DNA from: Aureivirga marina
Lineage (GTDB): Bacteria > Bacteroidota > Bacteroidia > Flavobacteriales > Flavobacteriaceae
Assembly (NCBI RefSeq): GCF_015767265.1
Contig: NZ_JADPIB010000005.1
Span: 186,001 to 250,000, forward strand
DNA length: 64,000 nt
Direction of reading: 5' to 3'
Part shown: positions 42,763-52,439 of the stretch, piece after piece
Numbering within the stretch: the first letter of the stretch is position 1
How the letters are laid out: each line of letters starts with the position of its first letter
Position numbers and translations under genes: made by a program
The notes under the pieces: generated by a model
What the model saw: only the letters and a program-made list of their open reading frames with translations
Told to the model about the DNA's origin: nothing
The model's database searches: none

Positions 42763-43332
42763 TTGAAAATAATAAAATTACATATAACGGATAAGGAGCT
42801 TATCCGAGATGCAATTAAAAATAAAAGGAGCGCTCAAAAGAAATTATTTGACAAATATGCTCCGAAAATGCTTTCCGTTTGTCGAAGGTATATTCACGAT
42901 ATTCATATTGCAGAAGAATTAATGCTTCAAGGATTTATGAAAGTTTTTACAAGTTTAAATTCATTTCAATTTAATGGAAGTTTTGAAGGATGGATTCGTA
43001 GAATTATGGTAAATCATTGCATTTCATATTTGCGAAAAAAAGAAAAATTGGTTTTTGTTGAATCACTTCCAGAAAATCCACATTTAGAAGAAACAGATGA
43101 AAAAATAGATGCAAAACAAAATGCTGAATTTCTTCAAAAGATTATTGATGAATTACCTGAAGGTTATAAAACCGTTTTTATGTTGTTTGCTGTAGAAGGT
43201 TATAAGCATAAGGAAATTGCAGAAACTTTAGGAATCACGGAAAACACTTCTAAATCACAATTGTATAAAGCAAGAAATATTTTAAAATCAAAAATTAAAT
43301 CCCAAAATGAAAAACAATATGGAATCCAATAA
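42763..43332 (+). CDS. ECF-type RNA polymerase sigma factor
   Basis: A 189-aa sigma-70 family factor with regions 2 and 4 only. Region 2 covers LFDKYAPKMLSVCRRYIHDI and AEELMLQGFMKVFTSL with GSFEGWIRRIMVNHCISYLR. Region 4 is LPEGYKTVFMLFAVEGYKHK then EIAETLGITENTSKSQLYKA. The start is a TTG (MKIIKLHITD): no in-frame ATG exists before region 2 and homologues begin with the same residues. It overlaps the next gene by 26 bases. With its neighbours it looks like an envelope-responsive sigma/anti-sigma/sensor unit. Confidence 0.88.
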   Translation: MKIIKLHITDKELIRDAIKNKRSAQKKLFDKYAPKMLSVCRRYIHDIHIAEELMLQGFMKVFTSLNSFQFNGSFEGWIRRIMVNHCISYLRKKEKLVFVESLPENPHLEETDEKIDAKQNAEFLQKIIDELPEGYKTVFMLFAVEGYKHKEIAETLGITENTSKSQLYKARNILKSKIKSQNEKQYGIQ

Positions 43333-44065
43333 TATAGATGAAATTTTTAAAAATTCTTTGGAAACAAAGGAGGGAAAAGTTTCTGATGGTGCATGGAATC
43401 GTTTAGAATTCATGTTAGATGATTTTGAAATAAAAAAGAAAAAAAGAAGAAATCGATTATTATTTTTTGCTGCTTCTATTGCTATTCTTTTGTTTGTTGG
43501 AGTTTTTCATTTTTCTAGTTCTCCGACTAAAAAACAATTAAAAATAGTTGAAAAAAAAGAAACATTAATTGATAGTAATTCTATTCAAATTTCATCTAAT
43601 AAAGAAATTCAAAAAATAGATCCAATTAAAAACGAAATTTCAAAAATTGAAATTCATAAAAATCAGAAAATCGTCGAAATTCCAATTGAAAATCCAGAAT
43701 TAATGGAAGTTCAAATTTCTATTAAAGACACTAATATTGTTGCAAATAAAAAAACAATAAATATTGAAGCAGAAAAACTTTTGGCTTTAGTAGAAGATGA
43801 AATTTCAGAAGAAGAAAAAAATTATACCATTAAAAATCCATTAACTGAAAATAGAGTTTTGACAAGAAAAATGTTGGATTCTATTTTAGTTGCAGAATTG
43901 GATTTCAATTTCAAATCAACTGGAATTCAAATTGATGCAGAAACTTTATTAGCAGAAATTGAAACAGAAATTGATTTTGATAATTCGATTTTAGATAAAA
44001 GTGTTTTGGGAATTATAAAAGAAAAAATTAAAAAATTAACCACAGCTGTGGCAAGCAATGATTAA
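43307..44065 (+). CDS. Anti-sigma-factor-like single-span membrane protein
   Basis: A 252-aa protein with a cytoplasmic N-terminal segment of about 45 residues containing DGAWNRLEFMLDDFE, a pattern found in flavobacterial proteins encoded after ECF sigma genes. One transmembrane helix follows (LLFFAASIAILLFVGVFHF, about 47-65), then a charged periplasmic part with two similar blocks (KTINIEAEKLLALVEDEISE and GIQIDAETLLAEIETEIDFD). No zinc-type ZAS motif is present. Topology and gene order suggest an anti-sigma or signal-relay role (inference). It overlaps the sigma gene by 26 bases and the next gene by 8. Confidence 0.68.
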   Translation: MKNNMESNNIDEIFKNSLETKEGKVSDGAWNRLEFMLDDFEIKKKKRRNRLLFFAASIAILLFVGVFHFSSSPTKKQLKIVEKKETLIDSNSIQISSNKEIQKIDPIKNEISKIEIHKNQKIVEIPIENPELMEVQISIKDTNIVANKKTINIEAEKLLALVEDEISEEEKNYTIKNPLTENRVLTRKMLDSILVAELDFNFKSTGIQIDAETLLAEIETEIDFDNSILDKSVLGIIKEKIKKLTTAVASND

Positions 44066-45116
44066 AATTATGATGAGAAAAATTAGTTTTATTATCTTCC
44101 TTTTTATAGGAATTATTACAAATGCACAAACTTTTACACAAAAAATTGATAAAATTTCAGAAGAAATTGAACAAGTAAAATTAGAAGAAAAACAAGCTTT
44201 AAAAGAAAAAATAAAACAAATTAACGCGCAAATTTCAGCAGGAGATTTAAGTGAAAAAGCAGGAACAAAGCTAAAAGTCGATGCTGCAAATGAACATGCA
44301 AGAAATATTGAAAAGCGTGTAGAAATTTTAGAAGCAGAATTAAAAAAATTAGTGCAAGAAAAAGCTTCTTTTAGTGAAGAAGAAACAACATCAAAATCAA
44401 AAGAAAAAAAGGGTGTAAACATTGATGCTGATATTCAAATTTCATCTAAAAAAAATAAAAATGAAGATTTTGATGAAGATAAACCTACGTCAAAAAAGAC
44501 AAGAAAATCTTATTATTCTTACTATTATAAAGATGATTTTTTAATTATCGGATTTGGTTTACAAAATGCATTGGTGGATGGTAATATCAATTCTTTGGAA
44601 AATTCAGATTTTAGAATTTGGCAATCGCCTTTTATTGAAATTGGTTATTTAAGAGCTCATAGTTTATTCAAAGACAAACGTTTTTTAGAATTAAGATATG
44701 GAGTTTCTTTAACTTGGAATACATTGAGAATTGACAACAATCAATATTTTGTAAAAGAAGGAAATAAAACGGTTTTAATGAATTTTCCTCATGATGTGAA
44801 GTATGCAAAATTGAATATTTTACGATTTGAAGTTCCTGTTTTATTCAATTTTAATTTTGGAAATATAAATTTAGGATTAGGTTCTTATGGTTCTGTTCAT
44901 ATTCGTACAAAACAATGTATCAAATATGTTGCTGAAGATGGTTCAACACATAAAGATAAAGTGAAAAACGAATTTAACACAACAAACTTTTCTTATGGTT
45001 TTATGACAACTTTTGGAATTGATGAGTGGAATATTTATGCAAAATACAGTCCTACTCCTATTTTTAAAAATTCAAACCTTTCAAGTTTGGCAGTCGGATT
45101 ACGATTAGAATTATAA
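44058..45116 (+). CDS. Outer-membrane beta-barrel protein with N-terminal coiled coil
   Basis: A 352-aa exported protein. The signal peptide (IIFLFIGIITNAQ) is followed by a charged coiled-coil region (about 25-100, EEIEQVKLEEKQALKEKIKQ) and a Ser/Lys/Asp linker. A beta-barrel of roughly eight strands follows with alternating aromatic ends (FIEIGYLRAHSLF, LNILRFEVPVLFNFNFGNIN, WNIYAKYSP) and a terminal GLRLEL strand. Translation may start at ATG 44058, 44070 or 44073. Third gene of the overlapping sigma operon; it may be the periplasm-facing input or an output of that unit. Confidence 0.7.
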   Translation: MIKIMMRKISFIIFLFIGIITNAQTFTQKIDKISEEIEQVKLEEKQALKEKIKQINAQISAGDLSEKAGTKLKVDAANEHARNIEKRVEILEAELKKLVQEKASFSEEETTSKSKEKKGVNIDADIQISSKKNKNEDFDEDKPTSKKTRKSYYSYYYKDDFLIIGFGLQNALVDGNINSLENSDFRIWQSPFIEIGYLRAHSLFKDKRFLELRYGVSLTWNTLRIDNNQYFVKEGNKTVLMNFPHDVKYAKLNILRFEVPVLFNFNFGNINLGLGSYGSVHIRTKQCIKYVAEDGSTHKDKVKNEFNTTNFSYGFMTTFGIDEWNIYAKYSPTPIFKNSNLSSLAVGLRLEL

Positions 45117-45145
45117 ATTATATACTTGTTTTGAAATAATTATCA

Positions 45146-45180
45146 AGAAGTTAGGTTTTTAAAACTTAGCTTCTTTTTTT
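45146..45180 (+). terminator. Terminator of the sigma operon
   Basis: AGAAGTTAGGTTTT pairs with AAAACTTAGCTTCT (two G-U pairs) and T7 follows; 30 bases after the stop at 45116. Confidence 0.78.
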
Positions 45181-45205
45181 TGAAAAAAATAGAATAAAAG
45201 ATATG

Positions 45206-45233
45206 TTGTTTTATGAAAAAAAAATTAAATTTG
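45206..45233 (+). promoter_or_regulatory. Promoter of the LuxR-type regulator gene
   Basis: TTG (45206-45208), 17-base spacer, TAAATTTG (45226-45233). The -7 box ends 14 bases before the ATG at 45248, so the ATG at 45203 is unlikely to be used. Confidence 0.5.
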
Positions 45234-45247
45234 ATAAAACGGTTAAT

Positions 45248-46045
45248 ATGAAAGAGATCTTAACAAGTAAAAATATCAAAGCCTTTGAATGTTTAGTAAA
45301 TGTTTGGAAAAATGAAAAACTATCTTCTGAAGCAAAAGTTGAAATGATGCGACCAGATATTTCGAACATTACCGATTTTTTCTCAGCAGGTGAACATTAT
45401 TATTGTGTATTAAATTTAGAAACTCAAAACCTTGATTTCATCAGTGTTCACGCACCAAAAGTTTTAGGTTTACCAATGGAAGAAATTTGCATAAAAAACA
45501 TCGTTTCATTATATGATGAAGAAGATGCAAATTTATTGCCATATAAAGAAAAAACAATCTTTCATTTTACTAGAGAAAAATTAAATCCAAAGGAAATTGG
45601 AAAATATAAAATTGTATATACAATTCGTTTAAAAACACCTCAAAATCAACAAAAAATTATTTTACATCAATCTAAAGCTCTAGAAATTTCAGAAACAGGA
45701 AAAATTCTAAAAGTTTTAATTGTACAAACTGATATTACTTATTTACAACCGAAAATTGATCATTCTATTTCTTTTATAAGTAGTCATTCTAATCTACCTA
45801 GTTTTTATTCTATTGATTCTACAATTCAAAATTTTAAAATCAAGAAAAACTATTATAATTTCACTAAAAAAGAAAAGGAAATTATCGGATTATTTTCCAA
45901 AGGTTTACGACAAAAAGAAATTGCAGACAAACTTTGTATTTCTCCACTAACTGTCAAAACACATAAACAAAATATCATCAAAAAATCAAATGCAAAAAAC
46001 ATCACAGAATTAGTTACAAATTGCATTAAAGAAGGAATTATATAA
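45248..46045 (+). CDS. LuxR-family transcriptional regulator with PAS-like sensor domain
   Basis: A 265-aa regulator. The N-terminal two thirds resemble a PAS fold (YYCVLNLETQNLDFISVHAP, then VLGLPMEEICIKNIVSLYDEED and the closing ALEISETGKILKVLIVQTDI). The C-terminal GerE/LuxR helix-turn-helix is FTKKEKEIIGLFSKGLRQKE then IADKLCISPLTVKTHKQNII. There is no receiver domain and no membrane segment, so a cytoplasmic ligand or protein partner is likely. It lies between the ECF operon and the peroxidase gene but has its own promoter. Confidence 0.82.
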   Translation: MKEILTSKNIKAFECLVNVWKNEKLSSEAKVEMMRPDISNITDFFSAGEHYYCVLNLETQNLDFISVHAPKVLGLPMEEICIKNIVSLYDEEDANLLPYKEKTIFHFTREKLNPKEIGKYKIVYTIRLKTPQNQQKIILHQSKALEISETGKILKVLIVQTDITYLQPKIDHSISFISSHSNLPSFYSIDSTIQNFKIKKNYYNFTKKEKEIIGLFSKGLRQKEIADKLCISPLTVKTHKQNIIKKSNAKNITELVTNCIKEGII

Positions 46046-46100
46046 TTAATTTTATCATTTCATTAATTTAGTTTACAAAAAAATTAAGAATCCTTTTTTA

Positions 46101-46123
46101 AACCTTTTTTTAACTTCATAGTC
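46101..46123 (+). promoter_or_regulatory. Second ECF-like promoter, before the peroxidase gene
   Basis: AACCTTTTTT (46101-46110) is identical to the -35 side of the sigma-operon promoter. After 15 bases AGTC (46120-46123) stands where CGTC stands there. The distance to the ATG at 46154 is 31 bases, as for the sigma gene. Confidence 0.4.
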
Positions 46124-46153
46124 ATAGATGTAATTAACCAAACCATAATGACT

Positions 46154-47350
46154 ATGAAGAAACTTTGTTTTATAATCTATTTATTAGGATTTAATTTGTT
46201 ATTCATTGCTTGTAATGACGATGACTCCGAAGAGTATATTGAAATGGAAGAAGAAGATGAAATAGTCGATCCTTATCAAGCGATAAAAACTACATTTCCA
46301 AATACTATAGATTTGGAAAATTTATACAATTACGCAAATCAAACAATTCCGGATTACATTACAAAAGACAATACAGGTTCCAATGGAATTAGTAATTTAA
46401 AAGCAACTCTTGGAAGAATTCTTTTTTATGATAAAAATCTTTCAAAAGATAATACTATTTCATGTGCAAGTTGTCATAAACAAGAATTTGCTTTTGGAGA
46501 TAATTTACTCGCAAGTCCAGGTGTCAACGGAAATACAGGAAGACATTCTATGCGATTAGTAAATGCTCGTTTTGGTGAAGAAACAAAGTTTTTTTGGGAT
46601 GAAAGAGCCGAAACTTTAGAAGCTCAAGTGATTTTACCGATTCAAAATCATGTGGAAATGGGATTCAGTGGTGAAGATGGATTTCCTGCTTTTGAAGAAT
46701 TGTTTCCAAAATTAGAAGCAATTGATTATTACCAAGAATTTTTCGAATTAGTTTATGGTGATCAAAATATTACTCCAGAAAGATTACAAGAATGTTTAGC
46801 ACAATTTGTTAGAAGTATTCAATCTTTTGATACAAAATTTGATGAAGGTTTTGCGCAAGTAACAGAAGAATTTCAACCTTTCCCAAACTTTACATTTCAA
46901 GAAAATCAAGGAAAACTATTATTTCTTCGTCCTCCTCCAAATGGTGGAGCTGGATGTACGGGATGTCATAGAATGCCAGAATTTGATATTGATCCAGAAG
47001 CTTTAAATAACGGAATTATTGGAGTTATTGGAAATCAAACGGAAAAAGACATTATCGTTACTCGTTCTCCAACTTTAAGAGAAATCTTTAATCAAAATAA
47101 TGAATTAAATGGACCAATGATGCATTCAGGAGTTTTTACATCATTTGAACAAGTTGTAAATCACTATAACTCTATTTCTGTTGATCCCGATAATACAAAT
47201 TTAGATCCTCGTCTTTCTGCTGGAGGAAATGGACAAAATTTAAACTTAACAGAGGATGAAAAAGCTGCTTTAGTTGCATTTTTAAAGACACTTTCAGGAA
47301 AAGATGTTTATACAAATCCAAAATGGTCAGATCCTTTTGAAAATAATTAA
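46154..47350 (+). CDS. Di-haem cytochrome c peroxidase (CcpA/MauG family) lipoprotein
   Basis: A 398-aa periplasmic lipoprotein (lipobox NLLFIAC, acidic linker DDDSEEYIEMEEEDE). Two haem-c sites are visible: CASCHKQEFAFGD near residue 106 and CTGCHRMPEFDID near 270. RHSMRLVNARFGEETKFFWD, QVILPIQNHVEMGFS and the late MMHSGVFTSFEQVVNHYN are family blocks. It reduces H2O2 with electrons from a small cytochrome. The ATG at 46148 is also possible; 46154 directly precedes the basic signal-peptide start. The ECF-like element upstream may tie it to envelope stress. Confidence 0.9.
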   Translation: MKKLCFIIYLLGFNLLFIACNDDDSEEYIEMEEEDEIVDPYQAIKTTFPNTIDLENLYNYANQTIPDYITKDNTGSNGISNLKATLGRILFYDKNLSKDNTISCASCHKQEFAFGDNLLASPGVNGNTGRHSMRLVNARFGEETKFFWDERAETLEAQVILPIQNHVEMGFSGEDGFPAFEELFPKLEAIDYYQEFFELVYGDQNITPERLQECLAQFVRSIQSFDTKFDEGFAQVTEEFQPFPNFTFQENQGKLLFLRPPPNGGAGCTGCHRMPEFDIDPEALNNGIIGVIGNQTEKDIIVTRSPTLREIFNQNNELNGPMMHSGVFTSFEQVVNHYNSISVDPDNTNLDPRLSAGGNGQNLNLTEDEKAALVAFLKTLSGKDVYTNPKWSDPFENN

Positions 47351-47414
47351 ACGAATTCTTTATTTACTAGAAAAATAAGGAAATTTTTATCTTAATTTAA
47401 TTAGTATTGAAGCG

Positions 47415-47444
47415 AAAGAGGTTGGTTTTTCAGCCTCTTTTTTT
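47415..47444. terminator. Terminator between the peroxidase and transporter genes
   Basis: AAAGAGGTTG / CAGCCTCTTT (one G-U) with a 6-base loop and T tail; convergent genes share it. Confidence 0.78.
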
Positions 47445-49044
47445 ATTTAAATAATAAAATTGCACCGATAATTTTTGTACAAATAATTAAAATTACCATC
47501 GCAAAAGGATAAACTGTAGCATAAGCAACCGCAGGTGCATTTGTTTTAGTTAAAGGAGTTACAGCACTTAATCCTGGCGTACTTGTCATTCCACCTGTTA
47601 AAGCTCCTAAAAGCGATAAAAAATTAATTTTTAAAACATATCTTCCGATGATTACAGCTAAAAGCATTGGAATTAAAGTAACCATAATTCCGATAAGAAA
47701 TAATTCAATTCCTTGTTTTTCTATGGTTGAAATAAAATTTGTTCCAGCTGAAGTTCCTATGGAAGCTAAAAAGAAAAGTAATCCCATTTGTCTGAGTAAT
47801 TGATTTGCATGCCCTGAAACATTCCAAATTATATTTCCTGTTTTTCCGACCCTAGAAAGTAATAAAGAAATTAATAAAACACCCCCTGTAATTCCTAGTT
47901 TAAAATTAATTCCAAAAAGAGGGACAGAAATATTTCCAAGTAAAATTCCAAGAATTATTGCAATTGAAATTGGTAAAAAATCTATTTCCATTAATTTCTT
48001 AGAAGAATCACCAATTAATTTAATTACAGCATCTCTATTATAAGTTCCACTTACAATCATCAGTTTATCACCGAAACGAAGACGAGAATTTGAATTCGGA
48101 GTCATATCAATTCCTGCTCTTCGAATTCTTGTTACGGTTGCATTATAATTTCTTCCAAGTGATAATTCGCTTAAAGATTTATTGACAACTTTTTTATTTG
48201 TAACTAAAACCCAATCTACGATACAACGATCGCTTATTGGAATTTCTTCATTTGTTTCTTCTCCAATTAAAAACGCAACTTTCTTTAAAGATTTTTTAGT
48301 ACCAACAGCACGAATAATATCATTTTTTTCTAATATCAAATCTCTATTAGGCACAAAAATATCTTTTCCATTTTTCAAAATTCTAGAAATATTTGCACCA
48401 GTCATTGCATGAATATTTAATTCAATAAAATTCTTATTAAATATATTTTCATTGGAAACTTTAAAATTTTTTGCGATTAATTTCGGATAATTTTTATTTG
48501 TTTTTTCATAATATTCTTCCTCTTCTTTTTGAACATTAATTCGAAATAATTTAGGAATCAAACGAATAAAAAATATAACTCCTAAAACTCCAAAAGGATA
48601 TACAACACCATAACCAATAGAAGTTTCTACAGCGCCACCAGTCGCATCGATTGCAGAAGCCAGACCAGGCGTACTTGTCAATGCTCCAGTGTAAATTCCG
48701 ATTGCATAAAGTAAATTAACATTAAAAAAATACGAAGCCACAACAGCTGTAATTCCTCCTGTAACAACAACAATTGCTGAAATGATAATTAGTTTTAATC
48801 CATCTGAACGAAACGAATCAAAAAAACCAGGACCCGCTTGAATTCCAATTGTAAAAATAAAAAAGATTAATCCGATTGTTTTAAAAATAGCAGGCACAAC
48901 AATTCCGAAATGACCAAAAATCAAAGCGATAAACAAAACAGCAGAAGTTCCGAGAGAAACTCCCTTAATTTTTAATTTTCCAAAAAATATTCCTAAGGCA
49001 ATTATAACAAATACTGCAACATAATCTTGTGTCAATACCTCCAT
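47443..49044 (-). CDS. AspT/YidE-type transporter with TrkA-C domains
   Basis: A 533-aa membrane protein of the aspartate:alanine exchanger family. Two homologous membrane halves carry the signature TSTPGL twice (YTGALTSTPGLASAIDATGG near 125 and LTGGMTSTPGLSAVTPLTKT near 490). Between them are two TrkA-C regulatory domains (about 200-340, VPNRDLILEKNDIIRAVGTK, SRLRFGDKLMIVSGTYNRDA). The transported substrate in Bacteroidetes is not known; members exchange dicarboxylates or amino acids. Monocistronic. Confidence 0.88.
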   Translation of the reverse strand: MEVLTQDYVAVFVIIALGIFFGKLKIKGVSLGTSAVLFIALIFGHFGIVVPAIFKTIGLIFFIFTIGIQAGPGFFDSFRSDGLKLIIISAIVVVTGGITAVVASYFFNVNLLYAIGIYTGALTSTPGLASAIDATGGAVETSIGYGVVYPFGVLGVIFFIRLIPKLFRINVQKEEEEYYEKTNKNYPKLIAKNFKVSNENIFNKNFIELNIHAMTGANISRILKNGKDIFVPNRDLILEKNDIIRAVGTKKSLKKVAFLIGEETNEEIPISDRCIVDWVLVTNKKVVNKSLSELSLGRNYNATVTRIRRAGIDMTPNSNSRLRFGDKLMIVSGTYNRDAVIKLIGDSSKKLMEIDFLPISIAIILGILLGNISVPLFGINFKLGITGGVLLISLLLSRVGKTGNIIWNVSGHANQLLRQMGLLFFLASIGTSAGTNFISTIEKQGIELFLIGIMVTLIPMLLAVIIGRYVLKINFLSLLGALTGGMTSTPGLSAVTPLTKTNAPAVAYATVYPFAMVILIICTKIIGAILLFK

Positions 49045-49135
49045 TGTATCTTGTTATTTTAGACAAAAAAATCTGTTTTTTTATGTTAGATAAACATGTT
49101 ATAAAAATAAACTTTGTTTTGTTATAAATAAAGAA

Positions 49136-49160
49136 AAAAGCCGCTAAAATAGCGGCTTTC
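49136..49160 (-). terminator. Terminator after the ftsK-lolA-lptF-ribB operon
   Basis: AAAGCCGCT / AGCGGCTTT with a 5-base loop; on the minus strand TTTTTTCTTT follows. It lies about 20 bases after the ribB stop. Confidence 0.85.
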
Positions 49161-49181
49161 TATAAATTTATTTTATTTCAT

Positions 49182-50315
49182 TTAGTATGTTGAATAATCA
49201 ACTATTTCTAATCCGTATCCAGTCATTCCAACACGTTTTTTATCTTGAGAACTATTAGAAATCACATTTAATTTTTCAATTCCCAAATCGTGTAAAATTT
49301 GCGCTCCAATCCCGAAATCTTTTTCATCCATGATTAAATTTGGAGCTTTTGCATTTTTATCTTCAGAAATTGCTTTTTTAAATAATCCTAAACGTTGAAT
49401 TAAATCAAAAGATTGGTTTTCTTGATCGATAAATACAACAACACCTTTTTCTTCTTTATTAATCAAATCAAAAACTCTTTTCAATTTGGCATCTGGATTG
49501 TTTGTCAAAGTTCCTAAAATATCATTGTTAACCAATGTAGAATTTACGCGAACTAAAACCTCTTCATCTCTATTCCAATCTCCTTTACTTAAAGCTAAAT
49601 GAACTTGATTATTATTCGTTTGCTTATAAGCTCTTAAACGATAATGACCAAAACGAGTTTCGATTTCAAAATCTTCAATTTTATTAATTAAAGAATCGTG
49701 TTGCATTCTATAAGCTACTAAATCTTCAATTGAAATAATTTTTAAATCAAATTTCTCAGCTACTTTCATCAACTGAGGAAGACGAGCCATTGTTCCATCT
49801 TCATTTAAAATTTCAACTAAAATTCCTGCAGGTTTAAATCCAGCTAATCTAGCTAAATCAACAGCAGCTTCTGTATGTCCAGTTCTTCTAAGAACTCCTC
49901 CTTCTTTTGCTTTTAATGGAAAAATATGACCTGGTCTTCCTAAATCTTCAGGTTTTGTTTCTTCTTTTGTTAAAGCCATAATTGTTTTTGCTCTATCATG
50001 AGCAGAAATTCCAGTTGTACAACCATGACCAATTAAATCTACAGAAACTGTAAATTGTGTATTATGAAGAACTGTATTATTTGTAACCATCATATTTAAT
50101 TCCAATTCTTCACATCTTTCTTCCACAAGAGGAGCACAAATTAATCCTCTTCCGTGTGTCGCCATGAAATTAATCATTTCAGGTGTCACTGTTTCAGCAG
50201 CAGCGATGAAATCTCCTTCATTCTCTCTATCCTCATCATCTACTACAATTACCATTTTACCATTTCGGATATCTTCAATAGCTTCCGGAATTGTATTTAG
50301 TGCTTTTTTTTCCAT
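49182..50315 (-). CDS. ribB: 3,4-dihydroxy-2-butanone-4-phosphate synthase with degenerate GTP cyclohydrolase II half (RibBX type)
   Basis: A 377-aa fusion. Residues 1-205 are an intact Rib[58 protein letters not shown]-type active site. Residues 210-377 have the fold of RibA but not its chemistry. The zinc site normally has three Cys (RVHSEC...CDCG), yet here the segment is [18 protein letters not shown], and the catalytic RQEGRGIGL stretch reads [13 protein letters not shown] cyclohydrolase II activity is therefore not expected. Degenerate RibBX fusions are known in other bacteria. The last base of the lptF stop is 5 bases before its ATG. Confidence 0.9.
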   Translation of the reverse strand: MEKKALNTIPEAIEDIRNGKMVIVVDDEDRENEGDFIAAAETVTPEMINFMATHGRGLICAPLVEERCEELELNMMVTNNTVLHNTQFTVSVDLIGHGCTTGISAHDRAKTIMALTKEETKPEDLGRPGHIFPLKAKEGGVLRRTGHTEAAVDLARLAGFKPAGILVEILNEDGTMARLPQLMKVAEKFDLKIISIEDLVAYRMQHDSLINKIEDFEIETRFGHYRLRAYKQTNNNQVHLALSKGDWNRDEEVLVRVNSTLVNNDILGTLTNNPDAKLKRVFDLINKEEKGVVVFIDQENQSFDLIQRLGLFKKAISEDKNAKAPNLIMDEKDFGIGAQILHDLGIEKLNVISNSSQDKKRVGMTGYGLEIVDYSTY

Positions 50316-50319
50316 TTTA

Positions 50320-51774
50320 TTATTCGTTGTGTTGTTTTTTCTTTTTTAATCCTAGTTTATTGAAAAAGTTTACAATAGGACGTATTACGTTATTTATATC
50401 AAATACTCCCATTCCTTTGGTTGCTTTATAAGTTAAAAAGATTCCAAAAGGTAAGAGAATTAAGGTTGCAATCCAGCTTGCGAGAGAAGCAGGTAATGCA
50501 CTTTCTTCAGATAAATTCTTCCCAAATGTATCAATAAAGAAATATATTACAAAGACAATAATTGCTAAAACCATAGGAACTCCAAATCCACCTTTTCGGA
50601 TAATAGATCCTAGAGGAACTCCTATAAAAAATAAAATTAATGGAGCTAGTGAAAATGCAACTCTATGATAATATTCAAAATCATATTGGTTTAATCTTTT
50701 TCTTTCAAGTTTAAATCCATTTCTACTATTTTTCACACTTGAACTTGCTCTTTTAATAGTGGAAATTGCATTGTCAACAACAGCTAATTGTTCAGTAGTA
50801 TTAAAATTGTCTAAAATATTTTCGGAAAGATATTTATCTTTTAATGAATCAGGAGGCGTTTCTAAGTCTTCCGCCTTCATCCTAATCATTAAGTTTTTAA
50901 GTTTTAAATCGATATTCTTATCAAAAACCGTTTTTAAACTATCAATTTTTGGTTCTAATTGTGACAGCTTAAGCATTACTGCTGCGGATTTAATATTTTC
51001 ATCATCAAGATTTTCATTTCCAAAATCAGAAATATCGATATTTACTGTATATTTTTTAAAACTTGCACGAGAATTCGGAAGTTTATTTTTTTCTTTTAAA
51101 GTAGTTCTTGCTCCAATTTCATCTGTATAGTAATATCCATCTTTTAAAACTAATGTCAAATAACGACTTCCTTCTTTACTTACAATTTCTCCTGTTTTTG
51201 CAGTTACAACCGTAATTTTCCCTCTATTTTTAGATAAATCGGCAATTTGTACATTTCGAAGAAAATTTTCATTCTTTCCATATCTTTCATCAAATTTGAT
51301 TGTGAAGTTTGGAATTTCTGTATTAAATGTTCCAGGAATAAGTAAAAGTGAAGGTTTTTTCTTTTTTACATTTACTAATAAATTTCTTTGTTTAAAAGAA
51401 GCGTATGGAAATACATTATTAGCAAAAACAAAATTTAAAGCACTTAAAGATAAAGTGAAAATTAACAGAGGCATCATCATTCTTTTTAAAGAAATTCCAG
51501 CAGATTTCATCGCTGCAAATTCATAATTTTCAGAAAGATTTCCAAGTGCCATAATGGATGAAAGAAGAACAGCAATCGGAATTCCAAGAGGAACCAATGT
51601 TAAAGATAAATACCAAATAAACTTTAGTATAAAAATAAGATCAACTCCTTTCCCTGCAATATCATCAAAGTATAACCAAACTGCCTGCATTATCAGGACA
51701 AAAATAATGATTAAAAATGTTGCAAAAAAAGGAGTTAAAAAACTTTTAAGTATATATTGATCTAGTTTTTTCAA
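50320..51774 (-). CDS. LptF/LptG family LPS-export permease (YjgP/YjgQ)
   Basis: A 484-aa inner-membrane protein of the lipopolysaccharide export ABC transporter. Three N-terminal helices start with [20 protein letters not shown] and [20 protein letters not shown], with the coupling helix in [21 protein letters not shown] large periplasmic jellyroll spans about 125-360, and three C-terminal helices begin at [20 protein letters not shown] with [19 protein letters not shown]. Whether it is LptF or LptG cannot be decided. Third gene of the ftsK-lolA-lptF-ribB operon. Confidence 0.9.
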   Translation of the reverse strand: MKKLDQYILKSFLTPFFATFLIIIFVLIMQAVWLYFDDIAGKGVDLIFILKFIWYLSLTLVPLGIPIAVLLSSIMALGNLSENYEFAAMKSAGISLKRMMMPLLIFTLSLSALNFVFANNVFPYASFKQRNLLVNVKKKKPSLLLIPGTFNTEIPNFTIKFDERYGKNENFLRNVQIADLSKNRGKITVVTAKTGEIVSKEGSRYLTLVLKDGYYYTDEIGARTTLKEKNKLPNSRASFKKYTVNIDISDFGNENLDDENIKSAAVMLKLSQLEPKIDSLKTVFDKNIDLKLKNLMIRMKAEDLETPPDSLKDKYLSENILDNFNTTEQLAVVDNAISTIKRASSSVKNSRNGFKLERKRLNQYDFEYYHRVAFSLAPLILFFIGVPLGSIIRKGGFGVPMVLAIIVFVIYFFIDTFGKNLSEESALPASLASWIATLILLPFGIFLTYKATKGMGVFDINNVIRPIVNFFNKLGLKKKKQHNE

Positions 51775-51784
51775 TTTATAAATG

Positions 51785-52426
51785 TTATAATTCAGATATT
51801 AAATAATTTTTATCATCTCGATATTTCTTGAGGTCAAAATTAAAAAGTTTATCTGAAATAACATTATTAGTTTGCATATTTGTGATAACAATAGAAGTAT
51901 TTGCTCCATTCTTACCAACTTGAATTATATCGTTTATATTTTTTGTCTTTACGTCAATTCCTAATAATATGTACTTTAACTCTGTATTAGAATCAATTGG
52001 AAGTAATTTTACATATTGAATTTTTCTTCCTCCAGCATTTTTTAAAATATCCATTTTATATCTGTATCCTTCCTTGTAAAAAGAAAGCATTTTAGAAGGA
52101 CTAAATTCTTCTTCATTCTCAGAATCAGGAGTTTCGATAATTACTTCTTCATCTTCATGATTAATTGTATATTTTTTTGCTCCATCATATAAAAAATCTG
52201 CACCAAAAAGGTGTAATCTATATCTATCTCCTTTTAATGAAACATTTCCTCTATTTTGTTCATGAACATTTCCGCTCATGTTATCTAATTTATATAAAAA
52301 TTCAATTTCTATTGTTTTGTAAGAAGCAGTTTTTTGTGAAACTTCATCTAACAATTTTTTTGCTTTATCTTGAGCGAATCCTACCGTTGCTATTAATAAG
52401 AATAATAGTAATAATCCTTTTTTCAT
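51785..52426 (-). CDS. lolA: LolA-like periplasmic lipoprotein carrier
   Basis: A 213-aa periplasmic protein with a signal peptide (LLLLFLLIATVGFAQ) followed by the LolA fold: LLDEVSQKTASYKTIEIEFL, NRGNVSLKGDRYRLHLFGAD, FLYDGAKKYTINHEDEEVII and LLGIDVKTKNINDIIQVGKN. It shuttles lipoproteins to the outer membrane. The ATG at 52426 directly precedes the signal peptide; an earlier ATG at 52453 would overlap ftsK. Conserved position between ftsK and lptF. Confidence 0.85.
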   Translation of the reverse strand: MKKGLLLLFLLIATVGFAQDKAKKLLDEVSQKTASYKTIEIEFLYKLDNMSGNVHEQNRGNVSLKGDRYRLHLFGADFLYDGAKKYTINHEDEEVIIETPDSENEEEFSPSKMLSFYKEGYRYKMDILKNAGGRKIQYVKLLPIDSNTELKYILLGIDVKTKNINDIIQVGKNGANTSIVITNMQTNNVISDKLFNFDLKKYRDDKNYLISEL

Positions 52427-52439
52427 TTCAAATTTTGTG

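Noticed and set aside
49045-50400. FMN riboswitch for ribB
   Set aside because: ribB is an internal operon gene 5 bases after lptF; no leader exists and no FMN aptamer sequence is seen.
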